Assembly: GCF_005771435.1 (NCBI RefSeq)
Contig: NZ_VANI01000001.1
Location: 214,601-278,600, forward strand
DNA from: Microbulbifer harenosus
Lineage (GTDB): Bacteria > Pseudomonadota > Gammaproteobacteria > Pseudomonadales > Cellvibrionaceae
Direction of reading: 5' to 3'
DNA length: 64,000 nucleotides
Of this stretch, positions 45,577-55,271 are shown piece after piece. The position numbers and the translations under genes were made by a program. Position 1 is the stretch's first letter. Each line of letters starts with the position of its first letter. The notes under the pieces were generated by a model. The model ran no database searches. It was given only the letters and a program-made list of their open reading frames with translations, and was not told where the DNA came from.

Positions 45577-48354
45577 ATGAGTCCACTGGAAGATGTTGTG
45601 AATATCAGCGAGTCAGTACCACAGAGCGCGAACGAGCCTGTGCGAAGAGTCAAAGGAAATATCGACGCTCTGGAAGCCGGCGTGATTCGGGGGTGGGCTG
45701 CAATTATCGGTGAAAGTGAGCCGGTACCACTGCAGGTCGTCGTCGATGATCGAGTGGTTGGCGCCGGAATGGCCAATCTCTATCGTGCAGACTTGCTTGA
45801 GGCTGGAGTAAACGAAGGTGGACATGGGTTTGAAATTCCAGTAGAGATTGATGCCCCGCAATCAGGGAATCTTGAGGTAACTCTGCTCCACGGCGAAACC
45901 CTGGCAAAGATTGAACATCATGAATTTTCTGTTTCAGCAAAAAATGGACAGGCGGTTTATGCAGAGCTCCTCCGGGTACGCGATGGACATATCGTGGCAC
46001 GCCTGCAGGCAAATGGTCCGGTTGGTGTGCGACACATCACTTTGTATCACGAAGAGCAGCCTGTCTTCTCCCGCGATGTGGACTGCACACCAGAGGCGCA
46101 AGAGATTTTGCTACCTTTGCCGATCAGCCTTCAAGATGGACAGCCAAAACTCTTTAAACTTGGCATGCAAGGCGACCAGGGCATTCTTGCAATGGAATGG
46201 TTTACGGTACATCCGGTTTCAACGCCCTGGCAGTTTATTCGTGAAAGCTACCGTGAGCCGGGATTTATGTCTCGCCCGCCTCAGGCAGGGCATCGCTACG
46301 AGTCAATGAATTATCACCTTGAGGCACATGCCAGAGCGGAATCTGTACTGGCTATAGCTGATCTCGCCACGGTCCACAAGGTTGTCGTTGAAGGTTACGA
46401 AGGGCGCAAAAAGTTTCCCAGCTTCAATTTGCCGCAATTTGAGGCACCACGGGTCTCCATTATTGTGCCGGCGTACAATAAATTTGAACTCACCTATCAC
46501 TGTATCGCCTCCATCGCGCTGGCATATAACAACGTGAGTTATGAGGTAATTCTGGCTGATGACTGCTCTACCGACGAAACGCGCTATGCGGAGCAGGTAA
46601 TTGGCAACCTGGTAGTATCCAGAAACCTGGAAAATCTTCGCTTCCTGCGCAGCTGTAATCGCGCGTCAGAAATGGCGAAAGGCGAGTTTATCGTATTTTT
46701 GAACAACGATACCGAAGTCACATCCTACTGGTTGGATGAACTAATAAAGAAGCTCGATAGTGATGACTCCATCGGCATGACCGGCTCAAAGCTGTTGAAC
46801 CTTGATGGCACCTTGCAGGAGGCTGGCGGTATCGTTTGGGGTAACGGTCAGCCCTGGAACGTCGGGCGTGGTGAAAACGCCTATACACCCGAGTATAACT
46901 ATGCACGAGAAGTGGACTATCTTACCGGCGCGGCCATGTGTATTCGCGCCAAACTGTGGAAGCAGGTGGGCTGCTTTAGTGAAGAACTAGTACCCTGCTA
47001 CTACGAAGACACGGACCTTGCATTCAAAGTGCGCGCCGCAGGCTTCAAAACCGTATATGTGCCTCATTCTGTGGTTGTGCACTTTGAAGGCCAGAGTCAT
47101 GGCCGTGACGTAACCAAAGGACTGAAGCGCTATCAGGTGATCAATGAGCGGACTTTCCGTAGCAAGTGGTTCCGCGCATTCCGCAATAATGGCCAGCCCA
47201 GCTTTAAAGCCCTTGCGAAAGAAAAAGATCGCAATGTTGATCAGCGCATACTCGTGATCGACTACGCAAGTCCCATGCCGAACAAGGACGCAGGGAGCTA
47301 TGCGGCTGTTCAGGAAATCAAACTGATGCTTGAACTCGGTTTCAAGGTGACGTTTATTCCGGAGAATATGGCGCACTTTGGTAAGTACACCACAGAATTG
47401 CAGCGATTAGGCGTAGAGGTGTTATACGCGCCATTTTATACTTCTGTTCAGCAGGTATTAGAGCGCCGTTTGCAAGAGATGGATGCGGTGTACATCACTC
47501 GCTATCAAGTAGCGGAAAAGTACATTGATTACATCAAGCAGGCATCTAGCGCAAAGATCGTTTTCAATAACGCAGATCTCCACTTCCTGCGAGAAATGCG
47601 TGGTGCGCTGAAAGATGGCCGAAATGAGGAAATGCTTCGTCGAGCCATAGAAACCCGCGAAAAAGAGCTCGCAGTTTGCCGGAAGGCAGATGCAGTACTG
47701 TGCTACAACGCAACGGAACATGCGGTAATTACTTCTCATATCCTTGAAGCAGAAAAGCTCCATATTACTCCTTGGGTGCTTGAAGAGAAGGCCGCAGGCC
47801 CCGCATTTGAAAAGCGGGAAGGGATCGCTTTTCTTGGCGGGTACAACCATTATCCTAATGTCGAGGCAGTAGAGTACCTGGCTCGAGAGATTATGCCGCG
47901 CCTGCGAAAGGCCCGCCCGGATATTTGTCTATATGTGTATGGCAGTAATATGCCCGATAGCTTTAAAGAGTTCGAAGCCGATAATATAAAAATGGTCGGC
48001 TTTGCTGAACATTTGGATCAAGTGTATATGGATCACCGGGTATTCGTCGCTCCACTGCTGTCCGGCGCAGGTATCAAAGGCAAAGTGCTGGAGTCAATGG
48101 CTTATGGCTTACCAACTGTGTTGACGGAAGTTGCCGCTGAAGGTACCGGACTCACTAATGGTGTTAGTGCGCTCATCGTTGAAAATCCTGACGCTTGGGT
48201 AAGCGCAATTTGCAAACTTTATGATGATAGAGCTCTTTGGGTGAGACTCTCAGAGAGCAGTAACGTGATAGTGCAAGAACAATTTTCGTTGGAGTATGGT
48301 AAGAAACAGTTCAAGAATATATTTGCTTCAATCGGCATATATTCTATTCGCTAG
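45577..48354 (+). CDS. Large glycosyltransferase: GWA module + GT2 + GT4 domains
   Basis: The 925-residue product has three parts. Residues about 25-115 carry a small beta module with VIRGWAAI and GHGFEIPV. Residues about 290-520 are a GT2 transferase with VSIIVPAYNKFELTY, DDCSTDETRY and FLNNDTEVTSYW. Residues about 565-920 are a GT4-type domain with the donor-site motif LSGAGIKGKVLESMAYGLPT. It probably adds two sugars in succession in the cytoplasm. ATG 45577 follows GGGGTG; GTG 45568 would add three residues. Confidence 0.85.
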   Translation: MSPLEDVVNISESVPQSANEPVRRVKGNIDALEAGVIRGWAAIIGESEPVPLQVVVDDRVVGAGMANLYRADLLEAGVNEGGHGFEIPVEIDAPQSGNLEVTLLHGETLAKIEHHEFSVSAKNGQAVYAELLRVRDGHIVARLQANGPVGVRHITLYHEEQPVFSRDVDCTPEAQEILLPLPISLQDGQPKLFKLGMQGDQGILAMEWFTVHPVSTPWQFIRESYREPGFMSRPPQAGHRYESMNYHLEAHARAESVLAIADLATVHKVVVEGYEGRKKFPSFNLPQFEAPRVSIIVPAYNKFELTYHCIASIALAYNNVSYEVILADDCSTDETRYAEQVIGNLVVSRNLENLRFLRSCNRASEMAKGEFIVFLNNDTEVTSYWLDELIKKLDSDDSIGMTGSKLLNLDGTLQEAGGIVWGNGQPWNVGRGENAYTPEYNYAREVDYLTGAAMCIRAKLWKQVGCFSEELVPCYYEDTDLAFKVRAAGFKTVYVPHSVVVHFEGQSHGRDVTKGLKRYQVINERTFRSKWFRAFRNNGQPSFKALAKEKDRNVDQRILVIDYASPMPNKDAGSYAAVQEIKLMLELGFKVTFIPENMAHFGKYTTELQRLGVEVLYAPFYTSVQQVLERRLQEMDAVYITRYQVAEKYIDYIKQASSAKIVFNNADLHFLREMRGALKDGRNEEMLRRAIETREKELAVCRKADAVLCYNATEHAVITSHILEAEKLHITPWVLEEKAAGPAFEKREGIAFLGGYNHYPNVEAVEYLAREIMPRLRKARPDICLYVYGSNMPDSFKEFEADNIKMVGFAEHLDQVYMDHRVFVAPLLSGAGIKGKVLESMAYGLPTVLTEVAAEGTGLTNGVSALIVENPDAWVSAICKLYDDRALWVRLSESSNVIVQEQFSLEYGKKQFKNIFASIGIYSIR

Positions 48355-48380
48355 TTACCATTTAGAAATGTGAGGTTGAA

Positions 48381-49103
48381 GTGAGGAAAATAATTTTTCA
48401 TTACCATCTGTTCAAAAATGCGGGAACTTCATTGGATGCTGCATTTAAAGAAAATTTTAAAGGTGATGAATGGGTTACTCGAGAGTTTCCAGGTAACCCG
48501 AAGATAAATCATGAGCAAGTTCGTCAGTGGATTGTTGATAATCCGCAGGCAAAATGTTTTTCTTCTCATACTGCGATGCTCCCTCCGCCGGCCATAGATG
48601 GCGTGGAAGTTTTTCCTGTTGTATTTGTTCGCCACCCAATTGACAGAATTGCATCTGCATATGCGTTTGAACGGAAACAAGGTGGAGATAGCTTTGGTGC
48701 TGTACTAGCTAGGAATACCGGCTTCAAAGGATATATCGAAACCAGGTTGGCTCTTAAGTCTGACCGGCAGTGTAGGAATTTTCACGTTGCACGATTCGCC
48801 CCAATGTTTCCTGGCTCGGAAGACGATGAGTTAAACAATGCGATTCGCGCTGTTAAATCGCTACCATTTCTTGGGGTCGTGGAAAGTTTTGACGAGTCGA
48901 TTTCACTGCTAGAACGCAAGCTTAGAGATTTCGGTTTTCCAGGGCTTAAGCTCGTTCCGGAAAGAAAGAATGTTTCGCGGGACTCAAATACAGCATTGGA
49001 CGCAAAGCTGGAGTCCATAAAAAATGAGCTGGGAGACGAAACGTACCAACTGCTCGTTACCGAAAATCAACTTGATCTTGCTCTATATACAAAGCTTGTC
49101 TGA
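48381..49103 (+). CDS. Sulfotransferase family protein
   Basis: The 240-residue product has the PAPS 5'-phosphosulfate loop FHYHLFKNAGTSLD (residues 5-18) and the 3'-phosphate site VFVRHPIDRIASAYAF (81-96). These are the two hallmarks of carbohydrate sulfotransferases. A GTG start at 48381 follows GAGGTTGAA. The sequence is clearly AT-richer than the genes before it. It is the first of three intact sulfotransferases in this locus and most likely sulfates the polymer or its precursor. Confidence 0.82.
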   Translation: MRKIIFHYHLFKNAGTSLDAAFKENFKGDEWVTREFPGNPKINHEQVRQWIVDNPQAKCFSSHTAMLPPPAIDGVEVFPVVFVRHPIDRIASAYAFERKQGGDSFGAVLARNTGFKGYIETRLALKSDRQCRNFHVARFAPMFPGSEDDELNNAIRAVKSLPFLGVVESFDESISLLERKLRDFGFPGLKLVPERKNVSRDSNTALDAKLESIKNELGDETYQLLVTENQLDLALYTKLV

Positions 49104-49150
49104 TTTTTCCGCTAAGCAGAGATGCGGGTGTTCGCAAGTAAGGGGGAAGT

Positions 49151-50038
49151 GTGAAGATTGTTCTTGTTGGTAATTGCCAAGCTAGGCCTCTGGCTAAAAT
49201 TTTACAATCACTGAATGAAGAAGTTCAAATTACCGATGTTGCGATAGTTCACTTGCTGAAAAGTGAGCAGTTTTCGGAGTTTGAATCAGCTTTTGATTCG
49301 GCGGATATAATTATTTCTCAGCTGGTCTTCGATAACTATCCTTGTGATTTTGTTCGAACAAGTTTTCTAAAGAATAGGTTCGATGAAAAGGTGATTACCA
49401 CGCTAAATCTCTACTTTACTGGATATACGCCGGATTGGTTCTATATTCGCATCCCTGGAGTTGGGCCGCTTAAGGGGCCAATGGGCGATTATCAAAACCG
49501 GACGATTTTTGAATCATGGAAACGAGGCTTAAGTCCGGAGTTGGCTGTAGAACACTTGGAAAGTAAAGGTCATAACCTTCAATTTTTTCAAAGCGTTACC
49601 TCTTCATTGGAGGAATTGCGTAGCAGGGAACGCATTGTTGATGTGAAAATTGCGAAACACATAGAGGACACATACCTTGATGAACGCTTGTTTTTTACTT
49701 TCAATCATCCATCAACATCATTACTTGTTGAGTATGCTCGAAGATTGATGGCGGTTGCAGGTGTTCCTGCTGTAAAGTCTTCAATGGATCATCTTCCAGA
49801 GATGCTTAATCAGTTTTCTCCGCGTGTAAATCCAAGTTTAAGGGCGAATTTCCTAAGTTCTGATGCTCATTTCGGTGTCGAGTATAGTTGTGAGGAATCA
49901 GGAATGATTAAGCTGGGGAGAAGGAAAAAATACGAGCCTACAGAGATGGTCCATGGCTTTTATGAAATATATGACCGATTCTCTGAAAATTTTAAGTTGG
50001 CTAATTATTCAGGGGATATCCAAATTTCTGGCATTTAA
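49151..50038 (+). CDS. WcbI-like polysaccharide biosynthesis protein
   Basis: The 295-residue product begins MKIVLVGNCQARPLAKILQS, the N-terminal signature of the WcbI family found in capsule loci. Later it has SDIIISQ-like and YFTGYTPDWFYIRIPG segments. WcbI proteins bind CoA and are thought to act as acetyltransferases on capsule sugars; the chemistry is not firmly known. It starts at GTG 49151 after AAGGGGGAA and lies in the AT-rich stretch. Confidence 0.72.
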   Translation: MKIVLVGNCQARPLAKILQSLNEEVQITDVAIVHLLKSEQFSEFESAFDSADIIISQLVFDNYPCDFVRTSFLKNRFDEKVITTLNLYFTGYTPDWFYIRIPGVGPLKGPMGDYQNRTIFESWKRGLSPELAVEHLESKGHNLQFFQSVTSSLEELRSRERIVDVKIAKHIEDTYLDERLFFTFNHPSTSLLVEYARRLMAVAGVPAVKSSMDHLPEMLNQFSPRVNPSLRANFLSSDAHFGVEYSCEESGMIKLGRRKKYEPTEMVHGFYEIYDRFSENFKLANYSGDIQISGI

Positions 50039-50126
50039 GAGACCGCATATGCGTATGTCGAAGAAACCTTAATTTTTGTGTGATTTTATGATGCTGAAGT
50101 TACTTGCCCAATATTGGGGTTAGTTA

Positions 50127-50715
50127 GGAATGCTTAAAGATATTGGTCCATTAATGAACGCTTGGGAGGCGGAAAGTCCGGTTATTCACATGTTCTGTTT
50201 AATCAAGATCGAGCTGTTAGCTATATCGTAGAAAGTTTCGAACCTGAAGTTGTTGGCGCATTTTTGCCCGCAACGTTTCCGGCTGAGTGGCCAGATATTT
50301 TGGGGTTGCGTTTGCCTTGAGAAATGGTGGGATTTATATAGATGCGGCGACTCAGTCAAAGGCAAGATTGGACTTTTTCGACAATTTTAATTCTGACGCT
50401 GCCTCGATGCGGAAGTGGCATAGCGCGGTTTGGAGTGGCTTTATAGTTGCACCACAGGGCTCAAAATTTTCGAAGGCTGTTTTGGACCGAGCAGTTGGTA
50501 AGGTTCGCGGTAGAATTTCTAACAAAGTTTGAGGAGTGACGGATGTAGGTGTTTTTAATCAGGTGTTTTCTACTGGTAGTAATGGCATGACAATATTTCC
50601 GCAGGGTGGTGTCGATAACAAATTTCGCTTACTAACAATCTTGAGCATAAGAACGAGGCGCATTGGTCTAAAGTGCAAAAGAATCAAAGCATTTACTTCG
50701 AGCTTGATTCCGAAA
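50127..50715 (+). pseudogene. Decayed GT32-like/capsular polysaccharide glycosyltransferase
   Basis: Pieces of one protein appear in successive frames. KDIGPLMNAWEAESP lies near 50136, YSHVLFNQDRAVSYIVESF at 50174-50240, then VAFALRNGGIYIDAATQSK from 50305, VGVFNQVFSTGSNG after a TGA at 50530-50532, and HKNEAHWSKVQKNQSIY in a third frame near 50650. The order matches sugar-transferases with a DxD-like GGIYID motif. At least three frame changes and one stop show that it is dead. The first part, 50039-50126, shows nothing clear. Confidence 0.68.
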
Positions 50716-50741
50716 CCTGTGAGGGTGGTAGTCAAATTAGT

Positions 50742-51123
50742 GTGAGGTTTGATCGAATAATTTTTCACCTGGGACCTCATAAAGCTGGTGCTACTACTTT
50801 CAAAGTATTTTAGATGATAAAGAGTTAGATTGGCGGAAAGAGGATCTCATATGTTAACTGCCCGTTCTAGGAGGTCAGAGCGCTATTGTTATTGGCGCAT
50901 TGAATATATGATCGTTTTACAAGCTTACCTGCTGGATAAGTTGGATGAGGTTACCGTCGTAAGTAGGCTGACTAATAAATTTCGTGAGCTAGCTGAAATT
51001 GACGGAAGAGGCGGTCTTCTTGTTGTTGAGGTAGATGGGGAGAGTGAGGATTTGTCCGCCCAGGTTTTTGAAGTTAAGAAAGTGGTTGGAAAAGCGCCGG
51101 AGGTAATTGCTCATTATGAATAA
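50742..51123 (+). pseudogene. Decayed sulfotransferase-like gene
   Basis: GTG 50742 opens with RFDRIIFHLGPHKAGATTF, which matches the PAPS-binding N-terminus of sulfotransferases (HLGPHKTGTT type). A TAG at 50811 ends this frame. A later frame contains LTNKFRELAEIDGRGGLLVV, which resembles the following region of such proteins. The 3'-phosphate motif is missing. The remnant ends where the acetyltransferase gene begins. Confidence 0.5.
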
Positions 51124-51694
51124 TGATCCAGCCGGAGCGGAGAAGATTAAGTCTTTTATTGGCTCATTACCGGCCGAAGTTCAAAGCTATATTCTTCAGG
51201 ATATTGAACGATGGGTCGATGTGGTGAAACCCATTGGTGATCCTTTTGAGAGATTATGGTCTGGTCGGCAGGAATTTCGCAGTTTGATTCAGTATCGCAT
51301 GAGAATTGCGCAAAAAAAATTTGAAGTGGCAGGTTTGCTTTCTCGTTTCCGATCTGTAGTTGGCTCTTCGCCCTGGATGTTTGTGACTAATCTTTTCGTG
51401 TCATGCGATAATGTTGGCCCTGGATTTTATATTGAACATGGATTTTCTACGGTTATTTTTGCCAAGAGCATTGGGAAAAATTTTTGGGTTAATCAGAATG
51501 TAACAATTGGCTCGGGAAAAGGCGGAAATCCTACTATTTTGGATAATGTTTCCGTCAGGGCGAATAGCGTGGTGATAGGTAATATTACAGTCGCGAATGG
51601 TGTTGTGGTTGGCGCCGGAGCAATTTTAAACTTTGACGTTCCCGAGGGGAGTAAGGTAGTGATGCAAAAACCGAGAGTTTTGCTTCCTGATTAG
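51116..51694 (+). CDS. Serine-acetyltransferase-like O-acetyltransferase
   Basis: The 192-residue product has a helical N-terminal half and a C-terminal left-handed beta helix with hexapeptide repeats. The stretch NFWVNQNVTIGSGKGGNPTI, then VSVRANSVVIGNITVANGVV and VGAGAIL, is typical of CysE-type folds. The context makes polysaccharide O-acetylation more likely than serine acetylation. A TTG nine bases upstream is possible, but ATG 51116 is preferred. It overlaps the end of the preceding remnant by eight bases. Confidence 0.78.
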   Translation: MNNDPAGAEKIKSFIGSLPAEVQSYILQDIERWVDVVKPIGDPFERLWSGRQEFRSLIQYRMRIAQKKFEVAGLLSRFRSVVGSSPWMFVTNLFVSCDNVGPGFYIEHGFSTVIFAKSIGKNFWVNQNVTIGSGKGGNPTILDNVSVRANSVVIGNITVANGVVVGAGAILNFDVPEGSKVVMQKPRVLLPD

Positions 51695-51757
51695 TTTCAA
51701 TTGATTTCTTCTTGGGTTAGGGTTGGGGTTGTAATTTTTTGTTCGGTATTTTTTACG

Positions 51758-52927
51758 ATGAGTAAGTATCCGTTAGGGCGCAACCAATACATTACAGGTG
51801 TCGCGGCAATTTTAAAGAATGAAGCGGACTATGTTTTGGAGTGGCTTGCCTATCATAGCCTGATCGGCTTTGGTCCTTTTTTTATCGCAGATAACGTCAG
51901 TGATGACGGAACCTCTCAGCTACTGGAGGCATTGGATTCTTTAGGTATCATCAGCCGCGTATTTTTTCCGAGAAAAGGAGATCAAGGGCCACAGTCCGCA
52001 GCGTATACGCATATTCTTCGCACTCATGGCCATGAGGTCGACCTTCTGGCCTTTATCGACGCGGATGAGTTTATTGTTTGCCCTAATGGCCAGTCGTTGC
52101 CGGATAATCTGAGATGGTTTTATGAAACTTCTGATGCTGGCGCGCTCGCACTCAACTGGCGGTGTTTTGGGTCTTCGGGGGAGGTTTTTACTAAGGCAAA
52201 GCCAGTGATAGAGCGCTTTACTCGTTGCTCAGAGGTGCACCACGATTTCAATCGTCATATTAAATCCTTGGTCAAACCCTCAATGGTTCAGAGAATGCTT
52301 GTGCATCATTGCGAGTTAAAAGATGGACGTTACTACGGGCCAGATGGTCAGCTTTCGGATTTTGAAGATAGTAGGATATCGGCGCCACGAACAGTGAAGG
52401 TGGTTGGTGATGGATTAAGGGTCAATCACTACGTTGTAAAGTCTCGCCAAGAGCATTTCTTAAAAAAATTCAGCAAGGGATCGGTCGCAGGGAGTGCCGG
52501 TCGCAAGAAAGGGGAAGTGTATTTTAAGGGACATGACCGTAATGAGTGCCTCGATGACACACTGCTGCCTTACGTTGCTGATGTTAAAAAGGGCATTGAT
52601 GCTTTGAAAACACGCTTGGCGACAGAAACTCCGCTTTGGGCATTTGGTAGCCTGCACCTTTCTGTCAAAGGGTCCGTTATACAGGGATGGGCGAAGAGCG
52701 AGTTTACTGGCGCGCTTAAGGTAAGGCTATTGATTAATGGCGATGAATTTATAGTGGATGTGGATCAGGAGCGGCCTGATGTGGTGAGGGCCGGGGTGTC
52801 GGACCGGCTGCTATGTGGATTCCGCTTTCGCCACGTCCGGGCATTTACTGAGAATGACGAAGTGCAGGCATCCATATATGGTTGTTTTATGCCCGCTGTG
52901 GTTCACAAAGTAGGTAGTGTTAATTAA
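51758..52927 (+). CDS. GT92-like/GT2-like glycosyltransferase with C-terminal GWA module
   Basis: The 389-residue product has the signature AAILKNEADYVLEWLAYHSL (residues 16-35), FIADNVSDDGTSQLL and the metal-binding DADEF (101-105) of the family 92-like glycosyltransferases. The last 80 residues form a separate beta module with VIQGWAKSEF and CGFRFRHV, shared with two other proteins of the locus. The frame opens at TTG 51701, but the domain begins after ATG 51758. Confidence 0.78.
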   Translation: MSKYPLGRNQYITGVAAILKNEADYVLEWLAYHSLIGFGPFFIADNVSDDGTSQLLEALDSLGIISRVFFPRKGDQGPQSAAYTHILRTHGHEVDLLAFIDADEFIVCPNGQSLPDNLRWFYETSDAGALALNWRCFGSSGEVFTKAKPVIERFTRCSEVHHDFNRHIKSLVKPSMVQRMLVHHCELKDGRYYGPDGQLSDFEDSRISAPRTVKVVGDGLRVNHYVVKSRQEHFLKKFSKGSVAGSAGRKKGEVYFKGHDRNECLDDTLLPYVADVKKGIDALKTRLATETPLWAFGSLHLSVKGSVIQGWAKSEFTGALKVRLLINGDEFIVDVDQERPDVVRAGVSDRLLCGFRFRHVRAFTENDEVQASIYGCFMPAVVHKVGSVN

Positions 52928-53015
52928 TTTAGCGAAAAGGCGGGTTGGTCACTGTATGATCGCCGGGCCCGGTTTTCATTTTTTGCGGATTTCTGTTTCA
53001 GTAATTGGTTAGTTC

Positions 53016-55268
53016 ATGCAGTTTGTTAAAGACCTCTATGGCGAGTTGCGCCGTTGGCTGGCGCGTCGCCAGTCCTGTTCATTTTATCCTCTCAATGATG
53101 CCCACGGAGCAGACCGGCATTGGCAGCTATCGGGGGGGGATCCAGCACTGGCTGTTGTTCCCGAGGCACAACAGTACCCCAGGGGCTGGTACATGCTCGA
53201 GATTCGCATGCAGTCCGATATGCCCATGCAGCTGGGCAAGCTGTATGTTGACTACGGGGATGGCTTCGCCGAAGAGACGTGTTTTCCCTTGGCTGTTCCC
53301 GCGGGCCAGCTTGTCAAGCGCCTCTGTTACTTTCCGCGGGTTGTGCAGGCGTTGCGGTTTGACCCCAGTGAGTGTCCCGCCACTGTAGAATTCCAGCAGT
53401 TTGTTTTGGCTCGAGTGACTTCGGGTTTTGCTCATAAGGCAATGCTGCGGAAGCTGGCGGCCTCTCCCTATGTTGGTGCAGATCAGTTGCGGGTGCTCAA
53501 AGCATCTGGAATCAATAAGCAGGAGCCGCAAGAGAGTAGTTTGTGGCAGGAATACCACAAGCTGTTATCTCCCAGTGCGAGCGCTGATTACGATACGATT
53601 GTTGCCCGCGAGCGTTTGGAATATAACCCTGAAACGGTAGCGAACCGGATAAAGGCGTTTACGTATCAACCGTTAATTTCGATTGTTGTTCCCGTGTATA
53701 ACACACGTCCTGATCTCCTGGAGAGATGCATTGCCTCGGTGCGAGCTCAACATTACCAGAATTGGCAGTTGTGCCTGGCGGATGATGCATCGACGGACGA
53801 ATCGGTTCCCCAGATTCTGGATAAAGCAGCAAATGACGAGCCCCGTATCAATTGGGTTCGACGTGAAGTGAATGGTCATATTTGCGCAGCCAGTAATAGT
53901 GCGCTAGGGCTGGCTCGAGGTGAGTTCATCGCATTGCTCGATCATGACGACGAGCTTGCACCGCATGCGTTGTTGGAGGTGGTTGCTGCATTGCAGGTGC
54001 ATACGGATGCGAGAATCGTCTACTCGGATGAAGATAAGCTTGGCGAAGACGGACGTCGTTGCGAGCCGCACTTCAAGCCCGATTGGAATCCTGATCTGCT
54101 GTATGCGCAGAACTTTGTGTCCCATCTGGGCGTTTACCATGCGGACCTCGTACGTACGGTGGGTGGTTTCCGCGCTGGTTTTGAGGGCAGTCAGGATTAC
54201 GACCTTTTGTTACGTTGCGTTGAGATGGTGCGCCCGGAGCAGGTGGTGCATATTCCCCGAGTGTTGTATCACTGGAGAGCGACGGAGGGATCCACGGCAC
54301 TGGACTCCGGGGAGAAAGACTATACAACTGCCGCAAGCATCGCGGCCCTAACGGATCACTTTCGTCGGAAGGGGCAAGTAGTTGACGTCAGTGAGGGCAT
54401 TGCGCCGAATACCTTCCGTGTCCAGCACCCTGTGCCAGAGCCGCAACCCCTGGTGACTCTACTCATCCCCACGCGCGATGGTTACGAAATTCTGAAGCAG
54501 TGTATCGACTCGATTATAGATAAGACCACTTACCGGAATTACGAAATTCTGGTGTTAAACAATCAAAGCTCCTGCGAGCAGACACTGCAATACTTCCAGG
54601 AAATTTCTGCGCGTGAGAATGTCAGGGTTGTGGACTACGACTACCCGTTCAATTATTCAGCAATGAACAATTTCGGTGTTGCACAGGCTAAAGGCGATAT
54701 TGTTGGTTTGGTAAACAATGACATTGAAGTAATATCGCCGGAGTGGCTGGATGAGATGGTCTCTCACGTAGCGCGCGAGGAGATAGGATGCGTCGGCGCC
54801 AAACTCTATTATCCAAATGATACCGTTCAGCATGCGGGCGTTGTGCTGGGGTTGGGCGGCGTGGCCGGACACTCCCACAAGCACTTTCCCCGCACTGACC
54901 CCGGCTATTTTTATCGGTTGAACCTTGTTCAGAACTACTCAGCAGTGACCGCAGCTTGCCTGTTGGTGCGCAAATCGGTATTCGAAGAGGTGGGGGGGCT
55001 TGATGAGGAAAACCTCACCATTGCATTTAACGATGTCGACTTTTGCTTAAAAGTCCGCGAAGCGGGTTACCGAAACCTGTGGACACCCTATGCCGAGCTA
55101 TACCATCACGAGTCGATCAGCCGTGGTGATGATACTGCGCCAGAAAAGGCCGCCCGTTTCCAGGCGGAGATTAACCATATGAGATCTAAGTGGAGCGATG
55201 TGTTGCTGATTGATCCAGCGTATAACCGTAACCTTACTTTGGATTACGAAAATTTTTCTTTGAGGTAG
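53016..55268 (+). CDS. Tandem GT2 glycosyltransferase
   Basis: The 750-residue product has an N-terminal domain of about 150 residues (containing RGWYMLEIRM) and two GT2 domains. The first (about 221-440) has ISIVVPVYNTRPDLLE, ADDASTDES and the DxD-type LLDHDDELAPHAL (307-319). The second (about 480-715) has TLLIPTRDGYEIL, NNDIEVISPEWLD and YNRNLTLDYENFSLR at the end. Both active sites look intact. It may add two residues, perhaps rhamnose, in one polypeptide. GC content returns to the genomic level here. Confidence 0.87.
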   Translation: MQFVKDLYGELRRWLARRQSCSFYPLNDAHGADRHWQLSGGDPALAVVPEAQQYPRGWYMLEIRMQSDMPMQLGKLYVDYGDGFAEETCFPLAVPAGQLVKRLCYFPRVVQALRFDPSECPATVEFQQFVLARVTSGFAHKAMLRKLAASPYVGADQLRVLKASGINKQEPQESSLWQEYHKLLSPSASADYDTIVARERLEYNPETVANRIKAFTYQPLISIVVPVYNTRPDLLERCIASVRAQHYQNWQLCLADDASTDESVPQILDKAANDEPRINWVRREVNGHICAASNSALGLARGEFIALLDHDDELAPHALLEVVAALQVHTDARIVYSDEDKLGEDGRRCEPHFKPDWNPDLLYAQNFVSHLGVYHADLVRTVGGFRAGFEGSQDYDLLLRCVEMVRPEQVVHIPRVLYHWRATEGSTALDSGEKDYTTAASIAALTDHFRRKGQVVDVSEGIAPNTFRVQHPVPEPQPLVTLLIPTRDGYEILKQCIDSIIDKTTYRNYEILVLNNQSSCEQTLQYFQEISARENVRVVDYDYPFNYSAMNNFGVAQAKGDIVGLVNNDIEVISPEWLDEMVSHVAREEIGCVGAKLYYPNDTVQHAGVVLGLGGVAGHSHKHFPRTDPGYFYRLNLVQNYSAVTAACLLVRKSVFEEVGGLDEENLTIAFNDVDFCLKVREAGYRNLWTPYAELYHHESISRGDDTAPEKAARFQAEINHMRSKWSDVLLIDPAYNRNLTLDYENFSLR

Positions 55269-55271
55269 TCA

